Source of the DNA: an uncultured Verrucomicrobiota bacterium
Lineage (GTDB): Bacteria; Verrucomicrobiota; Kiritimatiellia; RFP12; UBA1067
Direction: 5' to 3'
Length of the DNA: 17,334 nucleotides
NCBI GenBank assembly: GCA_947305585.1
Contig: CAMZDY010000015.1
Coordinates: 1 to 17,334, forward strand
Below, one piece after another: positions 1 through 6,781 of this stretch. Every line of letters begins with the position of its first letter. The first letter of the stretch is position 1. A program made the position numbers and the translations under genes. Below the pieces are notes generated by a model, which did no database searches, had not been told where the DNA came from, and saw only the letters and a list, made by a program, of their open reading frames with translations.

Positions 1-1
1 C

Positions 2-160
2 TGCGGCGAACTCATGAACCAGGCGCAGCAGTTCCGCTGGGCGTGGTGGCTCATCCTTTTCCCGGCGCTGGCGCTGTTCATCGTGATGCTCCTTACGGTG
101 CTTATCGGCGAGGGCTTGCGCGATGCGTTCGATCCGCGCCAGAAGTCCAAGCTTGAATGA
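2..160 (+). CDS. C-terminal end of an oligopeptide/dipeptide-type ABC transporter permease (partial)
   Basis: This is the last 52 codons of a gene that begins before the window, read in the frame ending with TGA at 158-160. It shows one hydrophobic membrane segment (from about WAWWLILFPALALFIVML to VLIG) followed by the short cytoplasmic tail GEGLRDAFDPRQKSKLE. The pattern G-(E/D)-(G/A)-(L/V)-R-D-A-(F/L)-D-P-R at the very C-terminus is characteristic of the second permease of peptide importers (the OppC, DppC and YejE family). The substrate cannot be inferred from this fragment. The TGA overlaps the ATG of the following kinase gene in an ATGA arrangement, which implies one mRNA and translational coupling. 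The family is fairly certain; the exact subfamily, YejE or OppC, is not. Confidence 0.8.
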   Translation, partial: CGELMNQAQQFRWAWWLILFPALALFIVMLLTVLIGEGLRDAFDPRQKSKLE

Positions 161-1986
161 ACTATCTTGAAGTAGGCAGCCGTTTCGGCGACTACGTGGT
201 GGAGAAGCTGCTCGGCAGGGGCGGCATGGGGGCGGTGTATCTGCTGCGGGCGGTGGCCAATGACGCCCTGTATGCGGTGAAGATAATGATTCCGCCGGAG
301 GGCGCGGAGGCGGAGCGGGAGTTCCGCCGCAGATTCGCGCGCGAAGCCTACTTCGCGATGAAGATACGGCACCGCAACCTCATCGCGGTGTATGACGTGG
401 GCGAGGATCCCGACACCGGGCTCTGCTATATCATCATGGACTACGTGCCCGGCGGGAATCTTTCCAGCCGGCTGTACGAAAGGGGTCGGCTCGGCATCCG
501 GGAGGCGGTGGAGCTCACGATCCAGATCGCCTCCGCGCTCAATCTGGCGCACGAGTTCGGGGTGGTGCATCGCGACATCAAACCGGACAATATCATGTTC
601 GATGCGGAAGGGACGCCGAAACTGTCGGATCTGGGCATCGCCAAATTCGCGGACGACTCCTCCACCGCCACTTCGGTCACGTCAACCGGAATCGTGATGG
701 GCACGCCTGCGTACATGGCGCCGGAGCAGATGATGGATTCGCACCAGGTGGATGCCCGGGCCGACATCTATTCGCTCGGCATGGTTCTGTACGAAATGCT
801 GACCGGCGAACGTCCGCACGGCAACTCGTCGATGCTGGAACTGGTGGCCAAGGCGGTAAAAGGGGTTGAATTGCCGAACGTGCGCACTTTGCGTCCGGAA
901 GTTCCGCCGGAAATCGCCAAGATCATCTCCTCGATGTGCTCGAACCGGCCGGATAAGCGACCCGCCTCCGCCTTGATGGTGGCGCAGCTTTGCATGCTGG
1001 CCCTCGAGAAATGGCGCCGGCGCACCGAACATGCGGCATGGCTGAAGCGCATGCGCAAGCGCATCGTGTTGGGTGCGTGCGGTTTGTTGCTGGGCGTTGC
1101 GGGGTTGATCGGAATCGGCGTTTGCTGTTGGCCGGACGCTCCGCAGGCGGTGGAGGCGCAGCAAGCGGAGACGGTACAGGAGGCTTTGACGGACGAGACG
1201 AAGGACGAGACGCCGGCGCCGGAGGAAGCTGCTGCCGCGAAAGCCGAGGTAGCGGAGAAAAAGTCCGGGCCGGAAACCAAGACGGAACCGAAGCCGGCGG
1301 AGGATCCCCACGAACCTGGCACTCGCGAGCTCAAATGCGCGAAGATGAACGAGAATCTTAGGGCGCTCGTCAAAAGCGCCAACGACATCAAGGGTGGCTC
1401 GGTAAGCATGTGGGGAAATGGCCGGCTGGTGTGCGGCAAACTCAAACTGGAAGGCTATTCCGCCGGATGCAGGGACGTGGCTTCGTGGACGCGGTTGGAC
1501 GAAAACACCGGCGAGTTCGCGGTGGCGGTGCATCCCGGCAGAGGCAAGGTGGTGTTCATGAAGCACGGCTACGAACCGCTGGAGGTGCCGGTTCCCGAGG
1601 CGAAAGAGTCGTGGCGCGACGATTTGGCGGTGGACGTGGGCACGGTCACCATGCGCCGGATCAAGTCGGACAAGTCGGCGATGGTGTCGTTCCGCGTGAA
1701 ACTTGCGGGCAATGTCGGCAAGGCGCAGGTGGAGTTGACTTTGGTCAACGAGGAGCAGCCCAGTTCGGTCAAAAGGTGGAACGGCAACCTGCAGACGCCC
1801 AGGGTCGGCGCCTATTCGCGAACCGTCAAAGACGGGCAATTCGTGAGCATCGGCAATTGCGTGCCGGTGCGCCACATCCTTACGATCAAGGCAGAAGACG
1901 GAAGCACCTACCGCCGCGAGCTCAATTTCTCGAAAGAGAAATACTGCAATCTCGGCGACATAAAACTGGGCTCGGCCAAGAAATAG
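157..1986 (+). CDS. Transmembrane Ser/Thr protein kinase with an extracytoplasmic beta-rich domain
   Basis: This is a Hanks-type (PknB-like) protein kinase of 609 residues. The kinase domain spans about residues 10-285. It has a glycine-rich loop GRGGMGAVY (20-28), the ATP-positioning Lys42 in AVKIM, the catalytic loop HRDIKPDN (138-145), DLG in place of DFG (158-160), a Ser/Thr-rich activation loop (about 168-183) and GTPAYMAPE (182-190). A basic juxtamembrane stretch (286-302) precedes one membrane helix (about 303-325). An Ala/Glu/Lys/Pro-rich linker (326-390) follows, then a C-terminal region (about 390-605) that looks like one or two beta-sandwich modules. No PASTA repeats are visible. 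The topology is therefore kinase inside and sensor outside, with ligand unknown. The ATG overlaps the permease stop, and AGAAG at 141-145 is only a weak ribosome site, so coupling probably drives initiation. The gene ends 9 bases from a convergent gene. All kinase catalytic residues are present. Confidence 0.93.
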   Translation: MNYLEVGSRFGDYVVEKLLGRGGMGAVYLLRAVANDALYAVKIMIPPEGAEAEREFRRRFAREAYFAMKIRHRNLIAVYDVGEDPDTGLCYIIMDYVPGGNLSSRLYERGRLGIREAVELTIQIASALNLAHEFGVVHRDIKPDNIMFDAEGTPKLSDLGIAKFADDSSTATSVTSTGIVMGTPAYMAPEQMMDSHQVDARADIYSLGMVLYEMLTGERPHGNSSMLELVAKAVKGVELPNVRTLRPEVPPEIAKIISSMCSNRPDKRPASALMVAQLCMLALEKWRRRTEHAAWLKRMRKRIVLGACGLLLGVAGLIGIGVCCWPDAPQAVEAQQAETVQEALTDETKDETPAPEEAAAAKAEVAEKKSGPETKTEPKPAEDPHEPGTRELKCAKMNENLRALVKSANDIKGGSVSMWGNGRLVCGKLKLEGYSAGCRDVASWTRLDENTGEFAVAVHPGRGKVVFMKHGYEPLEVPVPEAKESWRDDLAVDVGTVTMRRIKSDKSAMVSFRVKLAGNVGKAQVELTLVNEEQPSSVKRWNGNLQTPRVGAYSRTVKDGQFVSIGNCVPVRHILTIKAEDGSTYRRELNFSKEKYCNLGDIKLGSAKK

Positions 1987-1995
1987 CCGGTCGGC

Positions 1996-2733
1996 TCAAG
2001 CTTGGGAATCGGATTCTTCGGCGATAAGCCAGGCCGGAGGCTCGAAGGGCAAACCGGCGAACGAGTCGATATAGTGCCGGAAGTCGAAGGGCAGGCGACG
2101 GATCTCCACCGTCCTCCGTTCGTCGTCGTAGATAGCGTAGGAAGAGAAGGGGTCGCGCCGGGGATAGCCTACGGACCCTACGTTGATTATATATCGCAGA
2201 TTGGGCTGGATGCGGATGAAATTGGCTTCTGTGCGCAGAACGCGTCCGGTTTCCGTCAGACACCAGGTTTCCTGCTTGTGCGTGTGGCCGATGAACATCA
2301 GCGGGGCGGTGGTGAACGAGAAATCGATCATCGCATCGTGTTCGGTCGAGATGTAGGCGAACGCGGTCGGCATGGAGAATTCGCCGTGCGCGCAGACGAA
2401 GGAATCTTCTTCGTGGACGTAGGGCAAGGTGGCGATGTATTCCAGCCGCTCCATCCCCAGTTCGTCGCGTGCGATGCAGTCCACCCTATAGTTGGGGTTG
2501 GAGATTACTTCCTGGATCGGCAGAATGCCGGCGCAGGCTGCATCGTGGTTGCCCATCAGCCATACGTCGCATTTGCCGACGGCCAGTTCGTAGCTGGCGA
2601 GCGCGCCATAGCCGTAGCCGGTGATGTCCCCCAGACAGATGATTTTGTCTGCGCCCTGTTCCTGCGCGTCGGATAGCGCGTCTTTGAAGGCCAGGGGGTT
2701 GGCGTGGATATCACTTAGAATGGCAAATTTCAT
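1996..2733 (-). CDS. Calcineurin-like metallophosphoesterase (ApaH / YfcE-like superfamily)
   Basis: This is a 245-residue cytoplasmic protein with the full two-metal phosphoesterase motif set. It has SDIH (Asp8, His10), GDITGYG (Asp36), GNHD (61-64), CAHGE (His116) and GHTH (149-152). The spacing and the GDITGYG form match the COG0639-type small bacterial metallophosphoesterases, which hydrolyse phosphomonoesters or phosphodiesters. The natural substrate cannot be read from sequence. It is the last gene of the division operon: its ATG at 2731-2733 lies inside the 3' end of the flippase-like gene (23-base overlap). It converges on the Ser/Thr kinase gene with 9 bases between the stops. A role as the phosphatase partner of that kinase is tempting, but position alone does not support it, because the two are on opposite strands and the family is not a dedicated phosphoprotein phosphatase family. 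Confidence 0.9.
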   Translation of the reverse strand: MKFAILSDIHANPLAFKDALSDAQEQGADKIICLGDITGYGYGALASYELAVGKCDVWLMGNHDAACAGILPIQEVISNPNYRVDCIARDELGMERLEYIATLPYVHEEDSFVCAHGEFSMPTAFAYISTEHDAMIDFSFTTAPLMFIGHTHKQETWCLTETGRVLRTEANFIRIQPNLRYIINVGSVGYPRRDPFSSYAIYDDERRTVEIRRLPFDFRHYIDSFAGLPFEPPAWLIAEESDSQA

Positions 2734-3979
2734 ACAGTGAGAATCCGGTTTTGGCGATACTGGCGAAAGTGAAGTAAAGAAGCATGGCTTTGAGGCTGCC
2801 TATCGGCATGACCGCGAACGTCAACGGCAGGGCGAGATTGAGCGGAATCCACCATTTGAGGAAGCCGAAGCGGACGGCGCTCACTTCCGTCTGGGTGTGG
2901 ATGCTGTAGACGGCCGAAATCACATGGATGCCGATCAGCCAGGGAATCGCCCAGGCATAGGGCGCGTAGTCGCTTCCGTGCGGCAGGAATCCGAGGATCG
3001 GGCGTCCGCACAAGGTGAAGAACAGGGCCAGCGCTCCGCCGCCCAGGAGGGTGGCGATGGAGGTTTTGACGACCAGCGGCTTGGTGGAGCGACCGGTTTC
3101 GGCGGCTTCGGCGGTGAAGGGAAAGAGCACCAGCAGGAGCGTCGAGGAGAACATGGCGGTTATTTCGGAAAAGCGAGTTACCATGTAATAGGCGGCGGAT
3201 TCCACGTCCGGCAGGTTGTGGCGGATTACCGTCTGCTCGGTCAGTCCCAAAATTTTGGCGGACAGCTGGAAGCCGGCGATGCCCATGAACATCAGCGCGA
3301 ACCGTTTGACCGCAGGCTTGGACCAGTAGCGTTCGGCGCGGACGGACAGCTCTTTCCGGAGGAGACACAAGGAAGCGAGGATGTTTACCGTCGGAGTGGA
3401 CGTCTGCCCCACGAAATAGCCGGAAAGCGGGCGGAACGGCATGGCTGCCACCATCGCCAGGAGCCGGACGGGAGCGCAAACGATGGTCATTATGGAGATG
3501 GCGTTGAACTTCTTGAGCGCCTGCAGGGTGTTGACGTAGATGGGTGCCACGCAACCCACGAACGCCGAAGCGATCACCAGAATGCCGAGCGATCCTCTGG
3601 CGATGCGGATCTTGGACAGGAAGAAGGGCATGGTCAGCGCGCATATGGCGATTGCCAGCACCAGGAATATGGCCACCGCCACGAAAACCCCGCGCATCAG
3701 CGTTTTCATCTGGCCGAATTCGCCCCGGGTGGCGAGAGTATTGATTTCCTTGCTGAACGTGACGGCGAAAACCGATGCCGGCAGCGCCAGGAAGTCGGCG
3801 AACGAGGCCAGCGGCAGGACTGCGCCCAGTTCGGTCGGATCGATGTATTTCGGCACCAGCCACACGCCAACCAGCACGTTGAGGGCATCGGTGGTGCGGA
3901 AAGCGCAAAACATCAAGAGCGAGTACCACCAGAAGTCCCCGAGCGTGAGATGGATGCGTTGCAGAAAGCGGGAAATCAT
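2711..3979 (-). CDS. Polytopic membrane protein resembling MOP-superfamily oligosaccharide/lipid flippases
   Basis: This is a 422-residue hydrophobic protein with roughly 12 predicted membrane segments. The early part (LNVLVGVWLVPKYIDPTELGAV, then a stretch ending near FSKEIN) resembles the start of Wzx/MATE-like polysaccharide flippases, where a short motif after helix 1 is followed by a conserved second helix pair. Such proteins move lipid-linked saccharides across the inner membrane. It is shorter than MurJ, which has about 14 helices and 500 residues, and I see no diagnostic MurJ motif. Its ATG at 3977-3979 overlaps the mutL stop by four bases (ATGA), and its own end overlaps the phosphoesterase start. 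No clear ribosome binding site is visible, so expression probably depends on coupling to mutL. Its place in a division and cell-wall operon makes an envelope substrate plausible, but this is inference. It could also be an uncharacterised transporter of the same fold. Confidence 0.65.
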   Translation of the reverse strand: MISRFLQRIHLTLGDFWWYSLLMFCAFRTTDALNVLVGVWLVPKYIDPTELGAVLPLASFADFLALPASVFAVTFSKEINTLATRGEFGQMKTLMRGVFVAVAIFLVLAIAICALTMPFFLSKIRIARGSLGILVIASAFVGCVAPIYVNTLQALKKFNAISIMTIVCAPVRLLAMVAAMPFRPLSGYFVGQTSTPTVNILASLCLLRKELSVRAERYWSKPAVKRFALMFMGIAGFQLSAKILGLTEQTVIRHNLPDVESAAYYMVTRFSEITAMFSSTLLLVLFPFTAEAAETGRSTKPLVVKTSIATLLGGGALALFFTLCGRPILGFLPHGSDYAPYAWAIPWLIGIHVISAVYSIHTQTEVSAVRFGFLKWWIPLNLALPLTFAVMPIGSLKAMLLYFTFASIAKTGFSLYEICHSK

Positions 3980-5715
3980 TCGATGGAGAACTTGCGGTTG
4001 AGTTCGCGGTTGGAAGTGAAGATCATCACCGGTTTGCCGGCCGGCGAAACGTATGGCATCCGGCAGGCGGAAAGCTCCTCCACCATCCGGACGGCAAGCT
4101 TTTCGTCAAGCTTGACCGGTGCTCGCGAACAGGCGCGGGCGATCGATTTGGCGATGAAGTCGGTCCGCCATTTGTCCCCGCCGCGCTTGGCCGGGCCTTC
4201 GCCCAGATCTTGCGCGATGGTGGAGAGGACGGCGGCAGACGGCAGATGCTCGATCGTCTGAGGGACGGCTTCGATCTTGAAAGTGTCGGTGCCGAATTCC
4301 TCCAGACTCCAACCCATGTCCGCAAGTTCTTTCAGCGAGGCGCGGATCCGGGCGAACTCCGGCGGCGAAAAGCGCACGGTTTCGGGAATGAGCAGTTGCT
4401 GGGAAGGGCATGCCGGTTTCTGCAACCGTTCGAACACGATACGCTCGAGCGCGGCTTTGGGATTGATGGTGACGATGCCGGAATCGGTTTCGACCAGGAG
4501 AAAGCCGCTGTCGGCGAGCGCGAGAACGCGGAACTGCCGCCAGGGCGCGGTTCGGGTCTGGTCGGGTTCGAGCGGAAGGTCGATCTGTACCGGAACGCTT
4601 GGCTGAGGCGGCTGCGGATATTCAAATACGGCATTCGCGGAGGGGACGGAGGGCGGTTCCTCCGGAGTGGCGGACGGGACTGACGGGGTTACTGGAGGTT
4701 GGGTAGGCAGAGTTGGTTTGGCCAGCAGGGCGCCGGCTACCGCATCGATCAAAGCCTGCTTGACGGCGGAGTTGCGGCGGAACCGGACTTCGCGCTTGGT
4801 GGGATGCACGTTCACGTCCACATCCCCCGGCGGGAGATCGATGAAGATTATCGCGGCCGGCTTCACGTCGCCTTGCCGATGGGGGTAGGCCTCGCGCAAG
4901 GCGTAGGCTATGGAAGGCGCGGTGGCGGGACGGCAGTTGACGAAAACGTATTGGTCGCGACGGGTCGGCAGGTTCAGATTGGGCTTTTCGATGAAGCCGT
5001 TTATCTTGATTCCATCCTGTTCGACGGCGATCGGCAGCAGCGATGCGAGGAAGTCGGACGAGAACAGTTCCAGCACCCGGTCTTCAAGCCGTTCGCAGGG
5101 CGGAAGCCGGCAAACTTCGCGACCGTCGCAGATCAAGGTGAAACCGATCTGGGGATGCGCCAAGGCGTGGGCGGTCAACACCTGACGGATGTGGCTTTCT
5201 TCGGTGGCGGTGGACCGCAGGAATTTCTGCCGGGCGGGGACGTTGCAGAAAAGATCGCGCACTTCCACGAGCGTACCGGGGGGCGTGCCGGCCGACCTCA
5301 CTTCGGCGATGGTGCCGGCGTTCACCTGTATGAACGTGCCCTCGTCTTTATTGTGCGCGCGGGTGGTCAGCGAGAAGCGCGACACCGAGGCGATGGACGG
5401 AACCGCTTCGCCGCGAAAGCCCAAAGTGTCGATGTTTTCGATGTCTTCCACGTCCAGGATCTTGCTGGTGGCCTGCCGTTCCAGGCAGAGCAGGGCGTCG
5501 TCGCGGTCCATGCCGCATCCGTCGTCCTGCACGGACACGAGCTTCCGTCCGCCCTGCACCACCGAAAGCCGGATATTGCGCGCACCGGCGTCGATGGCGT
5601 TCTCCAGCAGCTCTTTGACCACCGAGGCCGGACGTTCCACCACTTCGCCGGCCGCGATTTTGTTGGCGACGTGGACGGGCAGCACCCGGATATGGCCATC
5701 GCGCCTAGAAGTCAA
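3976..5715 (-). CDS. mutL: DNA mismatch repair protein MutL, endonuclease motifs lost
   Basis: This is a 579-residue MutL homologue. The N-terminal GHKL ATPase is complete: ELLENAIDAGA (36-46, with Glu37 and Asn39), DDGCGM (64-69), ATSK (82-85), GFRGEA (99-104) and the transducer motif NVHPTKREVRF (302-312). A Pro-rich linker covers about 333-390 and a dimerisation domain about 391-579. The motif expected as DQHAxxExxxxE reads NPKAALERIVFE (418-429), so its metal-binding Asp and His are missing. The usual C-terminal CPHGRP reads SPAGKP (557-562). A beta-clamp-type motif QQLLIP (439-444) remains. The start is taken as TTG at 5713-5715, because no ATG or GTG in this frame lies upstream of the conserved IRVLP segment. 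It overlaps the ftsZ stop by 11 bases. GAAAGAA is a weak ribosome site upstream. It acts with MutS, which is not in the window. Confidence 0.95.
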   Translation of the reverse strand: MTSRRDGHIRVLPVHVANKIAAGEVVERPASVVKELLENAIDAGARNIRLSVVQGGRKLVSVQDDGCGMDRDDALLCLERQATSKILDVEDIENIDTLGFRGEAVPSIASVSRFSLTTRAHNKDEGTFIQVNAGTIAEVRSAGTPPGTLVEVRDLFCNVPARQKFLRSTATEESHIRQVLTAHALAHPQIGFTLICDGREVCRLPPCERLEDRVLELFSSDFLASLLPIAVEQDGIKINGFIEKPNLNLPTRRDQYVFVNCRPATAPSIAYALREAYPHRQGDVKPAAIIFIDLPPGDVDVNVHPTKREVRFRRNSAVKQALIDAVAGALLAKPTLPTQPPVTPSVPSATPEEPPSVPSANAVFEYPQPPQPSVPVQIDLPLEPDQTRTAPWRQFRVLALADSGFLLVETDSGIVTINPKAALERIVFERLQKPACPSQQLLIPETVRFSPPEFARIRASLKELADMGWSLEEFGTDTFKIEAVPQTIEHLPSAAVLSTIAQDLGEGPAKRGGDKWRTDFIAKSIARACSRAPVKLDEKLAVRMVEELSACRMPYVSPAGKPVMIFTSNRELNRKFSIE

Positions 5716-6781
5716 GGGAAATGTTCTTTCTCAAGTAGGTGGGTTCGTCCACGTTTTCGCCGTGCCACAGAGTGCTTTCGCTGTTCTGGAAGCGTCCGCG
5801 CAGCATGGCGCCCGGCGCCAGCACCGACTGCACTTTGCGCGACCGGGCGGCGGATTCGTCGAGTTTGGTGAATTCGAACAGCATCGTCACCACCGAAATC
5901 CTGCCGGAGAATGTCACTTCGTCGTTCACGGTGGCGAGCTCGAACTGCGCCGTTTCCCCGAACGCCTTGCGGATGCCGCCGGCAAGGGTGCCGATTTCCG
6001 TGAGCCGCAGATCGTCTCCGGCCAGCACTCCGCACAGGATGGCGCGGATGGAGGCGGATCTGGCCGACAGCGATTCGCTGGACAGAAGCGCATCCAGCGC
6101 CTGGGCGGCGCGATCGGGACCTTCCGCCTCCACAGCGGCGAATCTTCCGCGTCCAGCCCGCGACAGCACGTGACGCAGACGTTCGGCGTCGAGCCGGATA
6201 TAACCTGGCGTCTCGAGAAGCCGCCAGAACAGCGTCACGCCCTGCGAAAGCGTCTTTACGGCCCGGTCGAACGCCAGCTTCATGTTGTCGGAGGCGGACG
6301 TCAACCGGTCGAGCGGAAGGAAGAAACTGGTGCTGGCGGCGTCCTCGATCATCCCCATCACGCTGCGCGATTTGCGCTGCCGGTCGTCCCCCTCGAACGC
6401 GAACGGCGTGGTGGCGAAAACGATGGAGGGGATGCTGCGCTTGGCGAGCCGCTTCAGGATCTCCAGCGTGGCGCCGCCGCCGGTGCCGCCGCCGAGCGAA
6501 GTGACGATCACGGCGATGCGCACGCCTTCGAGCGAAGGATCGAGCGAAGAGATCGATTCTTCCACCGCCATCCGGGCCGCCACGATATCGCCGCCGGAGC
6601 CGCGTCCGGAAAGCCGGTTGCCGCCCAGAAGCACGAAATCGCCGCCGAGCTGTCCGGTGGTGGCGTCGGTGTCGCACAGGACGTGGCGGATCGAGCCGTC
6701 GAAATTGCCGGCGATCAGCGAGGCGGTGCGACAGCCCGAAGTGCCTACGCCGATCATTAGCATGGTGTTTGCGGAGTTCAC
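5705..6781 (-). CDS. ftsZ: Divergent cell division protein FtsZ
   Basis: This is a tubulin-fold division GTPase of 358 residues. Recognisable FtsZ elements, in order, are IGVGTSGC (10-17), DTDA (37-40, usually NTDA), GRGSGGD (59-65), the G-box GGGTGGG (97-103, usually GGGTGTG), TTPFAFEG (124-131) and PLDRL (156-160, usually PNDRL). It ends with a C-terminal tail DEPTYLRK (345-352) that matches the FtsA-binding peptide. The T7 loop reads GYIRLDAER where E. coli has GLMNVDFAD, so Asn207 and Asp212 equivalents are both Arg while the middle Asp is kept. The start is GTG at 6779-6781. It overlaps the ftsA stop by four bases and has AAGGGA at 6789-6794, seven bases upstream. The in-frame extension further upstream is an antisense-like shadow of ftsA. 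The next ATG (6761-6763) has no ribosome site. Context and tail make the identification firm despite the divergence. Confidence 0.88.
   Translation of the reverse strand: MNSANTMLMIGVGTSGCRTASLIAGNFDGSIRHVLCDTDATTGQLGGDFVLLGGNRLSGRGSGGDIVAARMAVEESISSLDPSLEGVRIAVIVTSLGGGTGGGATLEILKRLAKRSIPSIVFATTPFAFEGDDRQRKSRSVMGMIEDAASTSFFLPLDRLTSASDNMKLAFDRAVKTLSQGVTLFWRLLETPGYIRLDAERLRHVLSRAGRGRFAAVEAEGPDRAAQALDALLSSESLSARSASIRAILCGVLAGDDLRLTEIGTLAGGIRKAFGETAQFELATVNDEVTFSGRISVVTMLFEFTKLDESAARSRKVQSVLAPGAMLRGRFQNSESTLWHGENVDEPTYLRKNISLDF

Noticed and set aside
1982..1993. AGCCG/CGGCT inverted pair between the convergent genes as a terminator.
   Set aside because: The loop would have only two bases, the stem is five pairs, and no T-run follows on either strand.
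1996..2733. The phosphoesterase as the dedicated phosphatase of the neighbouring Ser/Thr kinase.
   Set aside because: It belongs to a broad phosphoesterase family rather than PP2C, is on the opposite strand and is co-transcribed with the division genes instead.
3976..5715. mutL as a decaying gene because the endonuclease motifs are missing.
   Set aside because: The ATPase and transducer motifs are all intact, the frame is full length and coupled to its neighbours, and active MutL proteins without the endonuclease site are known.
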